Shown here: positions 52,345 to 61,237 of the stretch, one piece after another | How the letters are laid out: each line of letters opens with the position of its first letter | Numbering within the stretch: the stretch's first letter is position 1 | NCBI GenBank assembly: GCA_017307165.1 | Contig: JAFKGK010000003.1 | Location: forward strand, 248,001 to 312,000 | Reading direction: 5' to 3' | DNA from: Candidatus Melainabacteria bacterium | GTDB taxonomy: Bacteria; Cyanobacteriota; Vampirovibrionia; Obscuribacterales; Obscuribacteraceae | Length of the DNA stretch: 64,000 nucleotides | The notes under the pieces: generated by a model | Database searches by the model: none | Told to the model about the DNA's origin: nothing | What the model saw: only the letters and a program-made list of their open reading frames with translations | Translations under genes and position numbers: made by a program

Positions 52345-52758
52345 ATGATTAGCGCCATGCATCAAAATAAACAAAAAAGCAAATCTCATACTGATGACCT
52401 GGGCACTTTGACTGGGGCTATTATCCAATCAGCGCAATCCAGTCTGGATACCTTTGTCATAAGCTTCCACGACGGTCGCGGTCTTATACTCGAGGCCAGA
52501 TTGCCCGACATAGATGCCACCATTTCGAGCGCAGACAAACTACCCCATCTATCTGAGGCAGTGTGCAGCGTCGACTGGTCCTGGATCTATGGCAGCAAGA
52601 TCGTCAAGGTCGAGTGCGTGCACAGTGTACATGTCGAGGCAATGGCTGTCCGCCTGATATTGGATCCTGTCGGGCCGATCAACATCAATGTGGCTAGCTG
52701 GCAAGGCAAGCCATTTCTTTCTTTTATGCCTTACAAAGACCCTAGATCAAAAACTTAA
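52345..52758 (+). CDS. Hypothetical protein
   Basis: A 137-residue soluble protein starting at ATG 52345 (or ATG 52357). The frame stays open for another 350 bases upstream, but that part is antisense to the flavoprotein gene and is rejected. The sequence looks like a small alpha/beta fold (TFVISFHDGRGLILEARL, then VHVEAMAVRLILDPVG). I recognise no family. Its last codons and stop are duplicated immediately downstream (see repeat entry). It diverges from the BaiN-like gene by 24 bases. Confidence 0.55.
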   Translation: MISAMHQNKQKSKSHTDDLGTLTGAIIQSAQSSLDTFVISFHDGRGLILEARLPDIDATISSADKLPHLSEAVCSVDWSWIYGSKIVKVECVHSVHVEAMAVRLILDPVGPININVASWQGKPFLSFMPYKDPRSKT

Positions 52759-52812
52759 GCTGATTATTTTAGCCCTACAAAGACCCTAGATCAAAAATTT
52801 AAGCTGATTATT
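52728..52812. repeat. Tandem duplication of a gene 3' end including its stop
   Basis: The 41 bases at 52728-52768 recur at 52772-52812 with two differences (T/C and C/T). The first copy encodes the last residues and the TAA of the upstream gene; the second repeats them outside any frame. Unit spacing is 44 bases. This looks like a recent slippage or unequal crossing-over product. Confidence 0.9.
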
Positions 52813-52888
52813 GGACCGTTGGCTATTTACAAGATACATTAAGCGGGTATCATCATACTTGGTAGTCTCTCTGGTATCTGGTGATCAT

Positions 52889-53122
52889 ATGGCAAATCCT
52901 AACGTTCAGCCCTCTGCATTTCCTTCCAAAATGCCTTCAAAGACTACTGACGATGTATTAAATGGTTTGCACCAGGTCGTCCAGCAACGTGCCGTCCAGT
53001 CTGCTCAGTCAGTCTTTGCCTCTATCGAGTCGGCTGCTACTAGTGCTAGCGAGATGCATTGCTCCGAGGGCATGTGCCAGCTTTCCTGGAAGCCCCCCAT
53101 CAATACCACCAAATCGCTTTGA
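52889..53122 (+). CDS. Small hypothetical protein
   Basis: A 77-residue reading from ATG 52889 with a Ser/Lys/Pro-rich start, a helical centre (DDVLNGLHQVVQQRAVQSAQ) and a C-terminus with two Cys (HCSEGMCQLSW). A weak GGTGATC precedes the ATG. A plus-strand hairpin with T-run lies about 160 bases downstream. No family is recognised and it may not be expressed. Confidence 0.4.
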   Translation: MANPNVQPSAFPSKMPSKTTDDVLNGLHQVVQQRAVQSAQSVFASIESAATSASEMHCSEGMCQLSWKPPINTTKSL

Positions 53123-53124
53123 TC

Positions 53125-53334
53125 TCAGGCCTGGGTGCCTGTGCTTTTGTCTGTTTTTTGAGCAGCCAGGCGTTTGAGCCTCTTTTTTAGCTGTGCTGTC
53201 GAAAACGGATAAGGGCACCAACCAGCACCATCTAAAGGACATGTGGCCAGCGGGTCTGGCTGATTAGACGATTGCTTTTGCCTGCCCTCCGGGGCAGTTT
53301 TTTGTTTTTTTGCAGATTTTGCTTTATTTCCCAT
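53125..53334 (-). CDS. Small basic Cys-containing protein, hypothetical
   Basis: A 69-residue minus-strand reading: Lys/Gln-rich start (GNKAKSAKKQKTAPEG), a compact core with two Cys (CPLDGAGWCPYPF) and a basic helix (LKKRLKRLAAQK). The Cys-x7-Cys core with aromatics is the kind of pattern conserved in small metal- or nucleic-acid-binding proteins, but I know no family. The frame includes a hairpin that reads as a terminator on the opposite strand. Its stop is 2 bases from that of the convergent small gene. Confidence 0.4.
   Translation of the reverse strand: MGNKAKSAKKQKTAPEGRQKQSSNQPDPLATCPLDGAGWCPYPFSTAQLKKRLKRLAAQKTDKSTGTQA
53282..53311 (+). terminator. Hairpin with T-run, plus strand
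   Basis: CTGCCC (53282-53287) and GGGCAG (53292-53297) enclose TCCG, followed by TTTTTTGTTTTTTT. It fits a Rho-independent terminator for plus-strand transcripts from the small gene ending at 53122. It also lies inside the minus-strand 69-codon frame. Confidence 0.65.
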
Positions 53335-53448
53335 GGCATCTATATGCCCAAACTCACTTTTTCTTCAATCTTCAAAGTGTTTGCCCATCGACTGGCAGGC
53401 ATTTCTCCCTGCCTAAAATCAAAGATGTATCCAGCCAGGGCAATCATC

Positions 53449-54132
53449 ATGCAAAAGACAGTCAAAAAGCTTGCTCCGATCAAAGATCTCAAAGATCCTT
53501 TCACCTTTCCTTTTTTGTCGGCTCTCACCAAAGTCGTGCTGGGCCTCTGGTATCGTCGGCTAGAGGTCTGGGGCATAGATAATCTGCCGCAAACAGGACC
53601 CTTTATTTGTGTGGCCAATCACTCTTCGCGCTTTGATGGGCCTACGCTTGGCCGGTTGCTCGATAGGCCCGCCAATTTTATGGTGGCACCAACAGAATTG
53701 GTAGGCCTGCAAGGCTTTTTGCTCGGCAAGGTCGGATCTTTCCCTGCCAATCCTCGCCTGGATCTGATCGAGCACGCCATCGGCAGGTTTGAGCTTGGGG
53801 AGCCCTTGGTCATTTTTCCAGAAGGCAATGTCTTTTATGACGGTAAGACCCATCCGTTCAAAAAGGGGTTTTGCAAGCTCGCTTTTGCGGCTATTGAGCG
53901 TGGATTGGATATTCCTGTGATTCCGGTAGGGATATGCTATGGCAAAGACCTGCGCAGCGCGCATTTTAATTTTGGTCAGCCCATAAGGCTCGACCCGACT
54001 CAAGATATTAAAGATGTCGCTAATGCAATCCATCGCGAAGTATTGGCGCTCAGAGCCGAGATCGGCGTTGTGGCGGACCAGTCTGCCCTATACGGTGACC
54101 TTGGTCTAAATCGCTATGGTGTATGCGGTTGA
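53449..54132 (+). CDS. 1-acyl-glycerol-3-phosphate acyltransferase (PlsC-like)
   Basis: A 227-residue acyltransferase of the PlsC/LPLAT family. VANHSSRFDGP carries the catalytic H-x4-D, the second motif is near PANFMVAPTELVG, and IFPEGNVFYDGK matches the FPEG motif. VIPVGICYG is motif IV. It would add the second acyl chain to lysophosphatidate or a related lysolipid. The open frame extends upstream to 53272, but that part is Phe/Cys-rich and unrelated; ATG 53449 follows CAGGG. The 3' end overlaps the convergent membrane protein by 27 bp. Confidence 0.85.
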   Translation: MQKTVKKLAPIKDLKDPFTFPFLSALTKVVLGLWYRRLEVWGIDNLPQTGPFICVANHSSRFDGPTLGRLLDRPANFMVAPTELVGLQGFLLGKVGSFPANPRLDLIEHAIGRFELGEPLVIFPEGNVFYDGKTHPFKKGFCKLAFAAIERGLDIPVIPVGICYGKDLRSAHFNFGQPIRLDPTQDIKDVANAIHREVLALRAEIGVVADQSALYGDLGLNRYGVCG

Positions 54133-56412
54133 TCTTTTGAGCAGTCTGTTTTGCTTATCCATCCCTACTATGCGGACCTGTCTGAGTGCGGAGGTGGGTC
54201 TCGCTCGAGGTAAGACCCTAGACAATACGTCTTTGTCTATAGTCACTTGTCCTTTTAAGTCAGGGAGCAAAATGGTGGCATCAACCGCGTCGTCATCAAA
54301 AGTCTGAGCATCGGCAAAGACATAGTGCGGTTTTGAGATCTGGCAGACGAGTCTGGCGATAGGGTCGGTCGCTTTGCTCGCGTCATAGTCAAAGGTTAGC
54401 GGAAAGACTGTCTCATCATATGTTTGAGCAAGCGTTGTTTCTTCAAAGACCCTGCCCTCAAATCCTCTGGCCGGCTTAAAAATAGGCATGGCCATCGCGC
54501 GTGGTATCAGTTGCGCTTCCGAGATCTCGAGTGATGCATTTTGTGCATGGGTGAGCAGGTAGAGCAAAGACAAGTCCGACTGCCAGCGCATGCACTTGTA
54601 GCTCGCAAGATCAATGTCGCGTACATGAGGCTTGCCATCGGCGATCAGATCTACCAGGATGCCACCTCTTTGTCTCTCGTTCAAATGCGATCTACCTTGA
54701 GGAGTGCTGACAAAAATCGAGGCCCGACCACTAAAAAATATTTTGCTAAAGGGAGTGCTGTCGAGTTTGTATTTTAGCCTCAAGATGCTGGTGACCGGCA
54801 TTGGGCGGGGCAGCCTTGTGGTATACCAAATGCCATCCTGCTGATTTTGTCTGCTTAGATGCAGATTTATCGGTTGGCCAGGCCCAAGGTCTGCCTTCGG
54901 CAATGGACTAAATGCACGAGTGATGGGATCGTAGAGGTAAATCTGATGATCTGAAGTCTGAGACAGGCGATCTATGGTTTCGCAGGGAAAGTGCGTGGAG
55001 TTTAGGTAGGTAAAGTCAGGTGCAAAAATTGATGCCGTCAGTCTGCTGCATTTTGGATCGGCTGAGTCGTAAAGTGGCGGCTCCAAAAGGTTTTTGATCT
55101 CGGCTCTGGTGTTTGTCTGAAAGACAGCTTTATACATGTATGGGAGATTCAGCGCGACTAGCTTATGATTTGTTGGCAGGGTTTTCACCAGGCCTGCCAG
55201 ATCTGATTGCACCTTTTGCATCTCGGCTGCCGCTGTTTGCCAGGTCTTGATAAAAGTCATTGATGCTAGTGCATAGCATGTTGCCCAGCTAGCCAATACA
55301 GCGCACATCGCGCGCCTGTACCAGGGGTGGCGATGAGCAAATGCAGGCCAGAGGTAAAAGACCAGGGCTCCATAGAGACCCATAGTTGGTAGGTAGGCGA
55401 TACGTGCACCACACATGGTGTCGTCCAGGAGCCAGTTTTGCCAGTTGGGTATCAGTGTCAAAATAAACCAGATCATGCAAAATATGGCGGTCTTTGGCGA
55501 GTATCTTTGCGTTAGGCAGATCAGAACGGCTATCGAACCATAGACAAATTTGAGCAATAAGCGAAGAGGATCCTGCTGGGCAAAGGTCTCTCGTGACAGC
55601 GGATAAAATAAGTGCCAGATCGATCCTGCGCCAAACCATCTCAGTATGGCGCTCTTGCGCAGCATTGCACCTGTCGAACCGACATAGCCTCCGATAGGAT
55701 CATGCAAAGCTATGGCTCTGCATATCAAATACAACAGAGTAGCTGCCAGCATAGGCCACAAACTATCTAAAGCTTGGCGCCATCTGTATTTTTTTACTAG
55801 GATTAACCAGAGCAAGAGCACTGCAGGCAGTGTCACTGCCATTTCTTTGCAGAGCAAGGCAAGACTAAGCAACATGGTAACCCAGACTCGGTTTTGGACT
55901 CCCTTGCCCTTGATAAAAATCAGCATTGCTGCCAGGTAAAACGTGGTGCAGACCAGGTCGCTCCTGGACATGACCCAGCCAAGGCTCTCGCAAGCTAGAG
56001 GTTCGAGGGCCCATAGCAAGGCGGCAAAAAACGCAGGCAAATGGGCCTCTGCTCTTGTGATTTGCTTGTCAGCGTTGAGCGCCATGGCCATGTATATCTG
56101 CGTTAGTAATATGGCATTAACCATATGCAGTATCAAAGCCGTCAGATGAAAGCCGGCAGGGTTGGCTCCATACATAAGCCAATCGATAAAGAGCGAGATC
56201 TCGGTCAGTGGACGGTAAAAGAGATATAGATTGGTCTCGCCGATCCAGGGCCCGACAAAATTGGCCCACAAGAGGCTGGGATTGGTTTGCGCACGAAGTA
56301 GATAAGGGAGATGCAGAAAGTCATCGCACACAAATCCAGTGACCAGTATTTGATGAAAGACAATGATGATGGCCGTGCAAATGACCAAGATCTGCAAAAC
56401 TCTGGCGATCAT
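54106..56412 (-). CDS. Large GT-C-like membrane protein
   Basis: A 768-residue protein with about 10-12 membrane helices in the first 400 residues and a soluble, probably periplasmic, domain of about 350 residues. TGFVCDDFLHLPYLLR near the start carries the DD/DE position of GT-C glycosyltransferases. YRPLTEISLFIDWLMYGANP and the following LTALILHMVNAILL resemble the same group (TMTC/PMT-like, 'RPl...s...d..l.g..p..fh..nl.lH'). Substrate unknown. It is followed upstream (transcription order) by the FecR-like gene only 4 bases away, so the two are co-transcribed. Confidence 0.75.
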   Translation of the reverse strand: MIARVLQILVICTAIIIVFHQILVTGFVCDDFLHLPYLLRAQTNPSLLWANFVGPWIGETNLYLFYRPLTEISLFIDWLMYGANPAGFHLTALILHMVNAILLTQIYMAMALNADKQITRAEAHLPAFFAALLWALEPLACESLGWVMSRSDLVCTTFYLAAMLIFIKGKGVQNRVWVTMLLSLALLCKEMAVTLPAVLLLWLILVKKYRWRQALDSLWPMLAATLLYLICRAIALHDPIGGYVGSTGAMLRKSAILRWFGAGSIWHLFYPLSRETFAQQDPLRLLLKFVYGSIAVLICLTQRYSPKTAIFCMIWFILTLIPNWQNWLLDDTMCGARIAYLPTMGLYGALVFYLWPAFAHRHPWYRRAMCAVLASWATCYALASMTFIKTWQTAAAEMQKVQSDLAGLVKTLPTNHKLVALNLPYMYKAVFQTNTRAEIKNLLEPPLYDSADPKCSRLTASIFAPDFTYLNSTHFPCETIDRLSQTSDHQIYLYDPITRAFSPLPKADLGPGQPINLHLSRQNQQDGIWYTTRLPRPMPVTSILRLKYKLDSTPFSKIFFSGRASIFVSTPQGRSHLNERQRGGILVDLIADGKPHVRDIDLASYKCMRWQSDLSLLYLLTHAQNASLEISEAQLIPRAMAMPIFKPARGFEGRVFEETTLAQTYDETVFPLTFDYDASKATDPIARLVCQISKPHYVFADAQTFDDDAVDATILLPDLKGQVTIDKDVLSRVLPRARPTSALRQVRIVGMDKQNRLLKRSTAYTIAI

Positions 56413-56416
56413 AGCC

Positions 56417-57340
56417 CTATTTTTCGGTGGTAAAGCCCTGAGCGCCCACTTTATAGTTGAGGATAGAAGCCATCTTGGCCATATCTGAAAGCATACGGCG
56501 CTCTTTGATATTGTTGTCTTTTTGCTGCAGCTCTATCAGCATGTCGCAGGATTTGATTGCGCTCTCGATGGAAAACTCGCTGATAGCGAGGTTGCCGGAC
56601 TCCAAGACTTTTGCGTGACGCCGAGCGATGCCGTCGTGCGGTCGCAACTCTCGACGGGTGAGCTTGGCATCGGCAGCTATGAGTTCGTAACCAGCAGCGA
56701 TGGCCACGATGGGGTCGGCCTCTTTGGGAGCAAAGGGGCCTTTATTGAGATTGGCTTTGATGGCCTTGCCTTCGCCATCAAAATTGAAGATGCGCAGGAC
56801 CCCATTTTGCATCGTTACCATGCAATCACCATTGGACCCCACAGCTATGTCACCATAGGGAGTGGCGATCATGGCAAGCTTGCTCGGGTTTTTAACCGAA
56901 ACGATGATGTCGCCTTGCTTTAGATCTACCTGAAAGGGATTGGGGCGAGAAAATTGAGCTCCTTGTCTAGACAAGACCGTGATCCAATCTGAGTCTCCGC
57001 CGAGCTGTGACTTGTTGGGAAACTCTTTTGGGCTAATGGTCTGAACGCCATTGAGAGCAAATGCCGTACCGATATTGAGTAAGGGCTCAGGATTGACCAG
57101 TTGGGGCGAGGTCACGTCGGTCGGTACCACGATCGGGGGTCTGGTCACGGGCGGAGGAGGCATGATGATGATAGGGGGTGGAGTGACCGGAGGCTGGCCA
57201 TACATGCCTTGCGATGCAGCAAATCGAGGCACCAGACAGGCCAGGCCGACAAAGCCCAGAGCGATCAATGCCATCGGCAGACTGATCTTGCCCGCCCCGG
57301 TCCTATGAAATGAGTCTGAGTCTTTTGACTTGTCTTGCAT
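56417..57340 (-). CDS. FecR-like secreted/anchored protein
   Basis: A 307-residue protein with a hydrophobic N-terminal signal or anchor (about 18-42), a Pro-rich tract (PPPIIIMPPPPVTRPPIVVP, about 50-72), and a beta-rich domain (about 110-230). That domain resembles the FecR/DUF4880-type fold: FQVDLKQGDIIVSVKNPSKL, then IATPYGDIAVGSNGDCMV. FecR domains often sense envelope state or act as structural proteins in non-pseudomonads. No sigma factor is adjacent. It is the first gene of a two-gene unit with the GT-C-like protein and diverges from the HerA-like gene. Confidence 0.65.
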   Translation of the reverse strand: MQDKSKDSDSFHRTGAGKISLPMALIALGFVGLACLVPRFAASQGMYGQPPVTPPPIIIMPPPPVTRPPIVVPTDVTSPQLVNPEPLLNIGTAFALNGVQTISPKEFPNKSQLGGDSDWITVLSRQGAQFSRPNPFQVDLKQGDIIVSVKNPSKLAMIATPYGDIAVGSNGDCMVTMQNGVLRIFNFDGEGKAIKANLNKGPFAPKEADPIVAIAAGYELIAADAKLTRRELRPHDGIARRHAKVLESGNLAISEFSIESAIKSCDMLIELQQKDNNIKERRMLSDMAKMASILNYKVGAQGFTTEK

Positions 57341-57451
57341 AGCAGCCCTTACACGTGCCTGTCGGGAAAATTAAGTATAACCACATGACAAGTCTAACTG
57401 AAAATATATGAGTATTATGAGGAAAACAACAAAGCAAAGGGTCCTATTTAA

Positions 57452-59932
57452 ATGCCTCTGCCAGATTTTGAAAAGCTTGGTCTCTTTTATCTTGGTCACC
57501 GTGTCGGTCTGGACAATGATATGAGGCCGACTCTAGATAAGCCCGAGGAACTGGTGCTCTACGATAGCCAGGATCTTACTACCCATGCAGTTTGTATAGG
57601 CATGACCGGGAGTGGCAAGACAGGCCTTTGTCTCGGTCTTCTAGAAGAGGCGCTGATAGATGGTTATCCTGTCATCGCCATCGATCCCAAAGGCGATCTT
57701 TCAAATTTGGCTTTGACTTTCAAGGATCTCGACCCAAATGAGTTCAAGGCCTGGATCGACTTTGAAAGACCTGACCTTAAGAGAATGGGAGACAGTCTAG
57801 ACAAAGACCAGGTAGCCGAGCAGGAGGCAAAAAAATGGAGCGCAGGACTGGCTGCTTTTGGACAGTCTAAAGAACGCATCGCCATGCTAAAAAATGCTGG
57901 CAAGATCCGTATTTTTACTCCCGGTGCAAACTTTGGCACTCCTGTATCCATCCTTAACGCCCTGCAGAGACCATCGCGAGAAGTCCTCGATGATGCCGAT
58001 CTCCTTAAAGAAAGGGTTTCTGGAGCTGCAACATGCCTTTTGTCTTTAATCGGGATGGCTTTTGATCCGCTCAAAAGCAGGGAGCATATTTATCTATCCA
58101 ATATCTTTACCCGCTTATGGCAAAGCACTAATGATGGTGGCGCCAACTCGGATATGCCAGATTTGCTCGACCTTGCTGATCTGGTGCGGCATGTGCAGTC
58201 TCCACCCTTTACCTATGTCGGCGCCCTGGATCTGGAGAGTTTTTATCCACAAAAGGATCGTCAAGAATTGGCTATGGCGATCAACAATCTGATTGCTGCA
58301 CCAGGGTTCGAGACCTGGTTGAGAGGGGAGCCACTGATCATCGACGATATGATGCATTCTGCTGATGGCAAGCCGTGCATCTCGATTTTTAGCATATCGC
58401 ACCTCAATGATAATGAGCGTATGTTCTTTGTCACTTTGCTGCTCAATGAAATGGTGGCATGGATGAGAAGCAAATCTGGCACGTCCAGTCTGAGAGCCAT
58501 CCTTTACATGGACGAAATTTTCGGCTATTTCCCTCCTGTCGCCAATCCTCCGAGCAAGCAGCCTTTATTGACATTGATGAAGCAAGCACGCGCCTTTGGT
58601 CTCGGCGTCGTGCTGGCAAGCCAAAATCCCGTCGATCTCGATTACAAAGGTCTTGCTAACGCCGGTACCTGGTTTGTCGGCCGATTGCAGACAGAAAGAG
58701 ACAAGGCTCGATTGCTTGATGGGCTGGAGTCCTCGGCTGGCGAAAACGGCCAGAACTTTGACCGCGCGATGGTGGATAAAGCGCTGTCCAATTTACAGCC
58801 ACGCGTTTTTTTGATGAATAATGTGCATGATAGTAAGCCTGAGATATTTAAGACCCGGTGGACTCTCTCCTATTTGAGAGGACCTCTTACGCGCAGGGAG
58901 ATCAAGAGTCTGTGCTCTTTTGATAATAAGATTGAGGCTCCTGCTAGCGACCTCGTCCAAACGCCTCGTGTGATTGCTGGCCCACAAGCGGATCGTCGCC
59001 CAATCATCAGCCAGGACATACCAGTTGCTTATATCCCGCCTGAGGTTGCTCGTTTTAGCGATCAACTCAAGAGGATCTACGTACCTTGCCTGCTTGCCTC
59101 AGCCAAGGTGAGATTTGTCGATGCAAAACTCGGACTCGATGTATTTCAGGATCGTTGCCTGATAGTCCCTGTGGATCAAAATGCAGAGCGTTCGGCCGTA
59201 GTTGATTTTGGCAAGGGCAAGTCCATCAGGCCCAAGGCAGTCGTCGAAGACGGGCTGGCTGGGATGGTGGATCCTCTTGCCGGATTTACCTTCCAAGAAC
59301 CAAGGGCCATGCTGCTGCAAGCTGACAATTTTAAGGGTTACAAGAGTGCCTTTATCGATTATCTGGTCGAGCATTTTACCTATCCCCTCATGCAGTGCAA
59401 ACTTTTAAAAGAAAAGAGCAAAGCCAACGAGAGTGAAAAGGAGTTTCGCATTCGTCTTACTCGCCTTTCGCAAGAGCGTAAGGCTGAAGCTATGGCCCGG
59501 CTCAAGGATAAGTACGAACCGAGATTGCGTAGTTTGCAAGAAAAGTTGGAAGCAGCACATTACAAAGCCGATGAACATGCTCGTGAAGCCGAAAGACAAA
59601 AAATCAACTCGGCGGTTAATGTCGGTGCCACTGTTCTTGGTGCAGTGTTTGGTCGTAAGGTGCTCAGCACGCGCAATATGGATCGAGCAGCTCGAGCCTA
59701 TAACGACATGGCAAGGATCGAGAGAAAAGAAGCCCAAGCGCAGGCTTCACGTGATTCAGTCGAGGCCTTAGAGGAAAGGCTGATGGCTATGTCGGCACAA
59801 TTTGATCAGGAAGCAGCAGCAGTAATTAAGGACTACGATATCACCGAAGAGTCACTGGATGTGGTGCGGGTGCGAGCAAAAAAGGCAAATGTAAAAGTTG
59901 ATTTTATCGGTATTGGGTGGGTGCCGGCTTGA
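57452..59932 (+). CDS. HerA/DUF853-like ATPase with coiled-coil domain
   Basis: An 826-residue ATPase. CIGMTGSGKTGLCLGL is Walker A (K56). AIDPKGDLSNLALTF follows as in HerA/VirB4-type motors, and AILYMDEIFGYFPP is Walker B (D354, E355). VLASQNPVDLDYKGLANAGTW is the downstream motif of the same family. From about 650 to 800 a long Glu/Lys/Ala-rich region should form a coiled coil, broken by a short hydrophobic/glycine stretch (SAVNVGATVLGAVFGR). HerA motors translocate DNA in repair or in defence pairs with NurA, SIR2 or nucleases. No such partner is next to it, so repair, transfer or defence cannot be chosen. Confidence 0.82.
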   Translation: MPLPDFEKLGLFYLGHRVGLDNDMRPTLDKPEELVLYDSQDLTTHAVCIGMTGSGKTGLCLGLLEEALIDGYPVIAIDPKGDLSNLALTFKDLDPNEFKAWIDFERPDLKRMGDSLDKDQVAEQEAKKWSAGLAAFGQSKERIAMLKNAGKIRIFTPGANFGTPVSILNALQRPSREVLDDADLLKERVSGAATCLLSLIGMAFDPLKSREHIYLSNIFTRLWQSTNDGGANSDMPDLLDLADLVRHVQSPPFTYVGALDLESFYPQKDRQELAMAINNLIAAPGFETWLRGEPLIIDDMMHSADGKPCISIFSISHLNDNERMFFVTLLLNEMVAWMRSKSGTSSLRAILYMDEIFGYFPPVANPPSKQPLLTLMKQARAFGLGVVLASQNPVDLDYKGLANAGTWFVGRLQTERDKARLLDGLESSAGENGQNFDRAMVDKALSNLQPRVFLMNNVHDSKPEIFKTRWTLSYLRGPLTRREIKSLCSFDNKIEAPASDLVQTPRVIAGPQADRRPIISQDIPVAYIPPEVARFSDQLKRIYVPCLLASAKVRFVDAKLGLDVFQDRCLIVPVDQNAERSAVVDFGKGKSIRPKAVVEDGLAGMVDPLAGFTFQEPRAMLLQADNFKGYKSAFIDYLVEHFTYPLMQCKLLKEKSKANESEKEFRIRLTRLSQERKAEAMARLKDKYEPRLRSLQEKLEAAHYKADEHAREAERQKINSAVNVGATVLGAVFGRKVLSTRNMDRAARAYNDMARIERKEAQAQASRDSVEALEERLMAMSAQFDQEAAAVIKDYDITEESLDVVRVRAKKANVKVDFIGIGWVPA

Positions 59933-59934
59933 GC

Positions 59935-61155
59935 CTAATTGCGAAAGGCTAGTGCCTTGAGAGTGGGTAAGCGCTTTCCGTCTTCCCATTGAAGTTTTTC
60001 CAGAACACGAGTAAAGCCCTCTCCTGTCCAGGACCATTGATGTAATATGATCATGGCTTGCTCCATTGACATAAAGTTTTCTCGGTAGAGCAGATGGCAG
60101 CGTTTGGCCGCGTCCAGAGCTTGTTTGTTGATGATGCCGAGCTTGATGAGACGCTCTTCGAGTGAGGTCTGTTGGTCTAGTTTGTGATAGGGCAACTGGC
60201 CCAGGCGTTTGAGATCAAATGCCGTTACCAGGCCCGACAGACGCAGGAGATAATATAAGGATAGAGGCTGATTGTCCATGTCGGCCATCTGCTCGCCTTG
60301 CGATTGTGCAAGCTTTTTTTGCTGATCCATGGCTTGCTTTAGAGTAATTGAGCGTTCAAATACCAGTCTCAGGATCCTAGCAGCATAAATTGGCGACATC
60401 TCATAGTTGGCTATTGCCGACAAAAGATTGATTGCTGCTCCGATCAGCTGGGTGCCAAACATCTTTGACTCTACGATATTGGTTTGTTGCGATTGCAGTC
60501 TCAAAATATCCTGATCGGTGATCAATCCCGCGAGCATAAGGAGTTCTTCGAGTCTGATAAATGGCTTAGCCGGTCTGATGCTACCTGTAGAGCCGATAAG
60601 ATCCAGCAATGGTATAGCCGAATTGAGCGAAACTATGGCTTGCTCCCGATCGATGAGACCCTGTCTCAATAGATTTTGCGCTTTGTCCGCAGCCGCTAAA
60701 AGTTGAGGCGAGGCCAGGCCTTGTAGATTGATGACCCTGGCAACTGGCATGCCCAGATGTTTTGCAAGCCCCATAGCGTCTTCGACATTTTTATGTGTCA
60801 GTATGCCTGCATCTATCAAGATTTCTTCTAATGAATAGTCATTTCTTTCTACATCCCCCTCCCAGCCCAGGTCTTGCAAGGTTTGGGCAAGCAGGCTGCC
60901 TTGCTCGTGGCAGGTCTTAAGTGCTCGTTGTGCAAGCTCTGGTTTGAGGAGGTTTTGACGGATCAGGTTTTGTGCCAAGAGAGTAGCAAGCAAAGTCCGA
61001 TGCCTGATTAGCCCAAGCATCGTAAAAACTCGTCCGAGTGGCAGGTTGTTTTTGTGAGCCAGATAGACTGCTCTAGTGAGCTCTTGGATCGAGATCACAC
61101 CTGCCTGCCTCAGCAAAATACCGATTGTGGCTTTGTCTTCTGAGTTTTCTTGCAT
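59935..61155 (-). CDS. Protein of repeated MshEN-like units
   Basis: A 406-residue soluble protein built of at least five repeats of the pattern L-x2-L-L-x2-A-G-L/I-I-T-x3-L. Examples are IGILLRQAGVISIQEL near 13, LEEILIDAGILTHKNVEDA near 108, LEELLMLAGLITDQDI near 205, LYYLLRLSGLVTAFDL near 302 and LEERLIKLGIINKQAL near 335. The pattern matches the N-terminal domains of type II secretion/pilus ATPases (GspE/PilB, MshEN), which bind c-di-GMP. No ATPase domain is present. A diguanylate-cyclase gene lies 2.5 kb away. c-di-GMP binding is an inference. Confidence 0.65.
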   Translation of the reverse strand: MQENSEDKATIGILLRQAGVISIQELTRAVYLAHKNNLPLGRVFTMLGLIRHRTLLATLLAQNLIRQNLLKPELAQRALKTCHEQGSLLAQTLQDLGWEGDVERNDYSLEEILIDAGILTHKNVEDAMGLAKHLGMPVARVINLQGLASPQLLAAADKAQNLLRQGLIDREQAIVSLNSAIPLLDLIGSTGSIRPAKPFIRLEELLMLAGLITDQDILRLQSQQTNIVESKMFGTQLIGAAINLLSAIANYEMSPIYAARILRLVFERSITLKQAMDQQKKLAQSQGEQMADMDNQPLSLYYLLRLSGLVTAFDLKRLGQLPYHKLDQQTSLEERLIKLGIINKQALDAAKRCHLLYRENFMSMEQAMIILHQWSWTGEGFTRVLEKLQWEDGKRLPTLKALAFRN

Positions 61156-61237
61156 TGTTTGATTTTCCGGTACCCATCTATAGATTTGCCCCCGCCCTGG
61201 ATCGAGCTGCGCGGGACTGCCTATATATGCGTATTGG

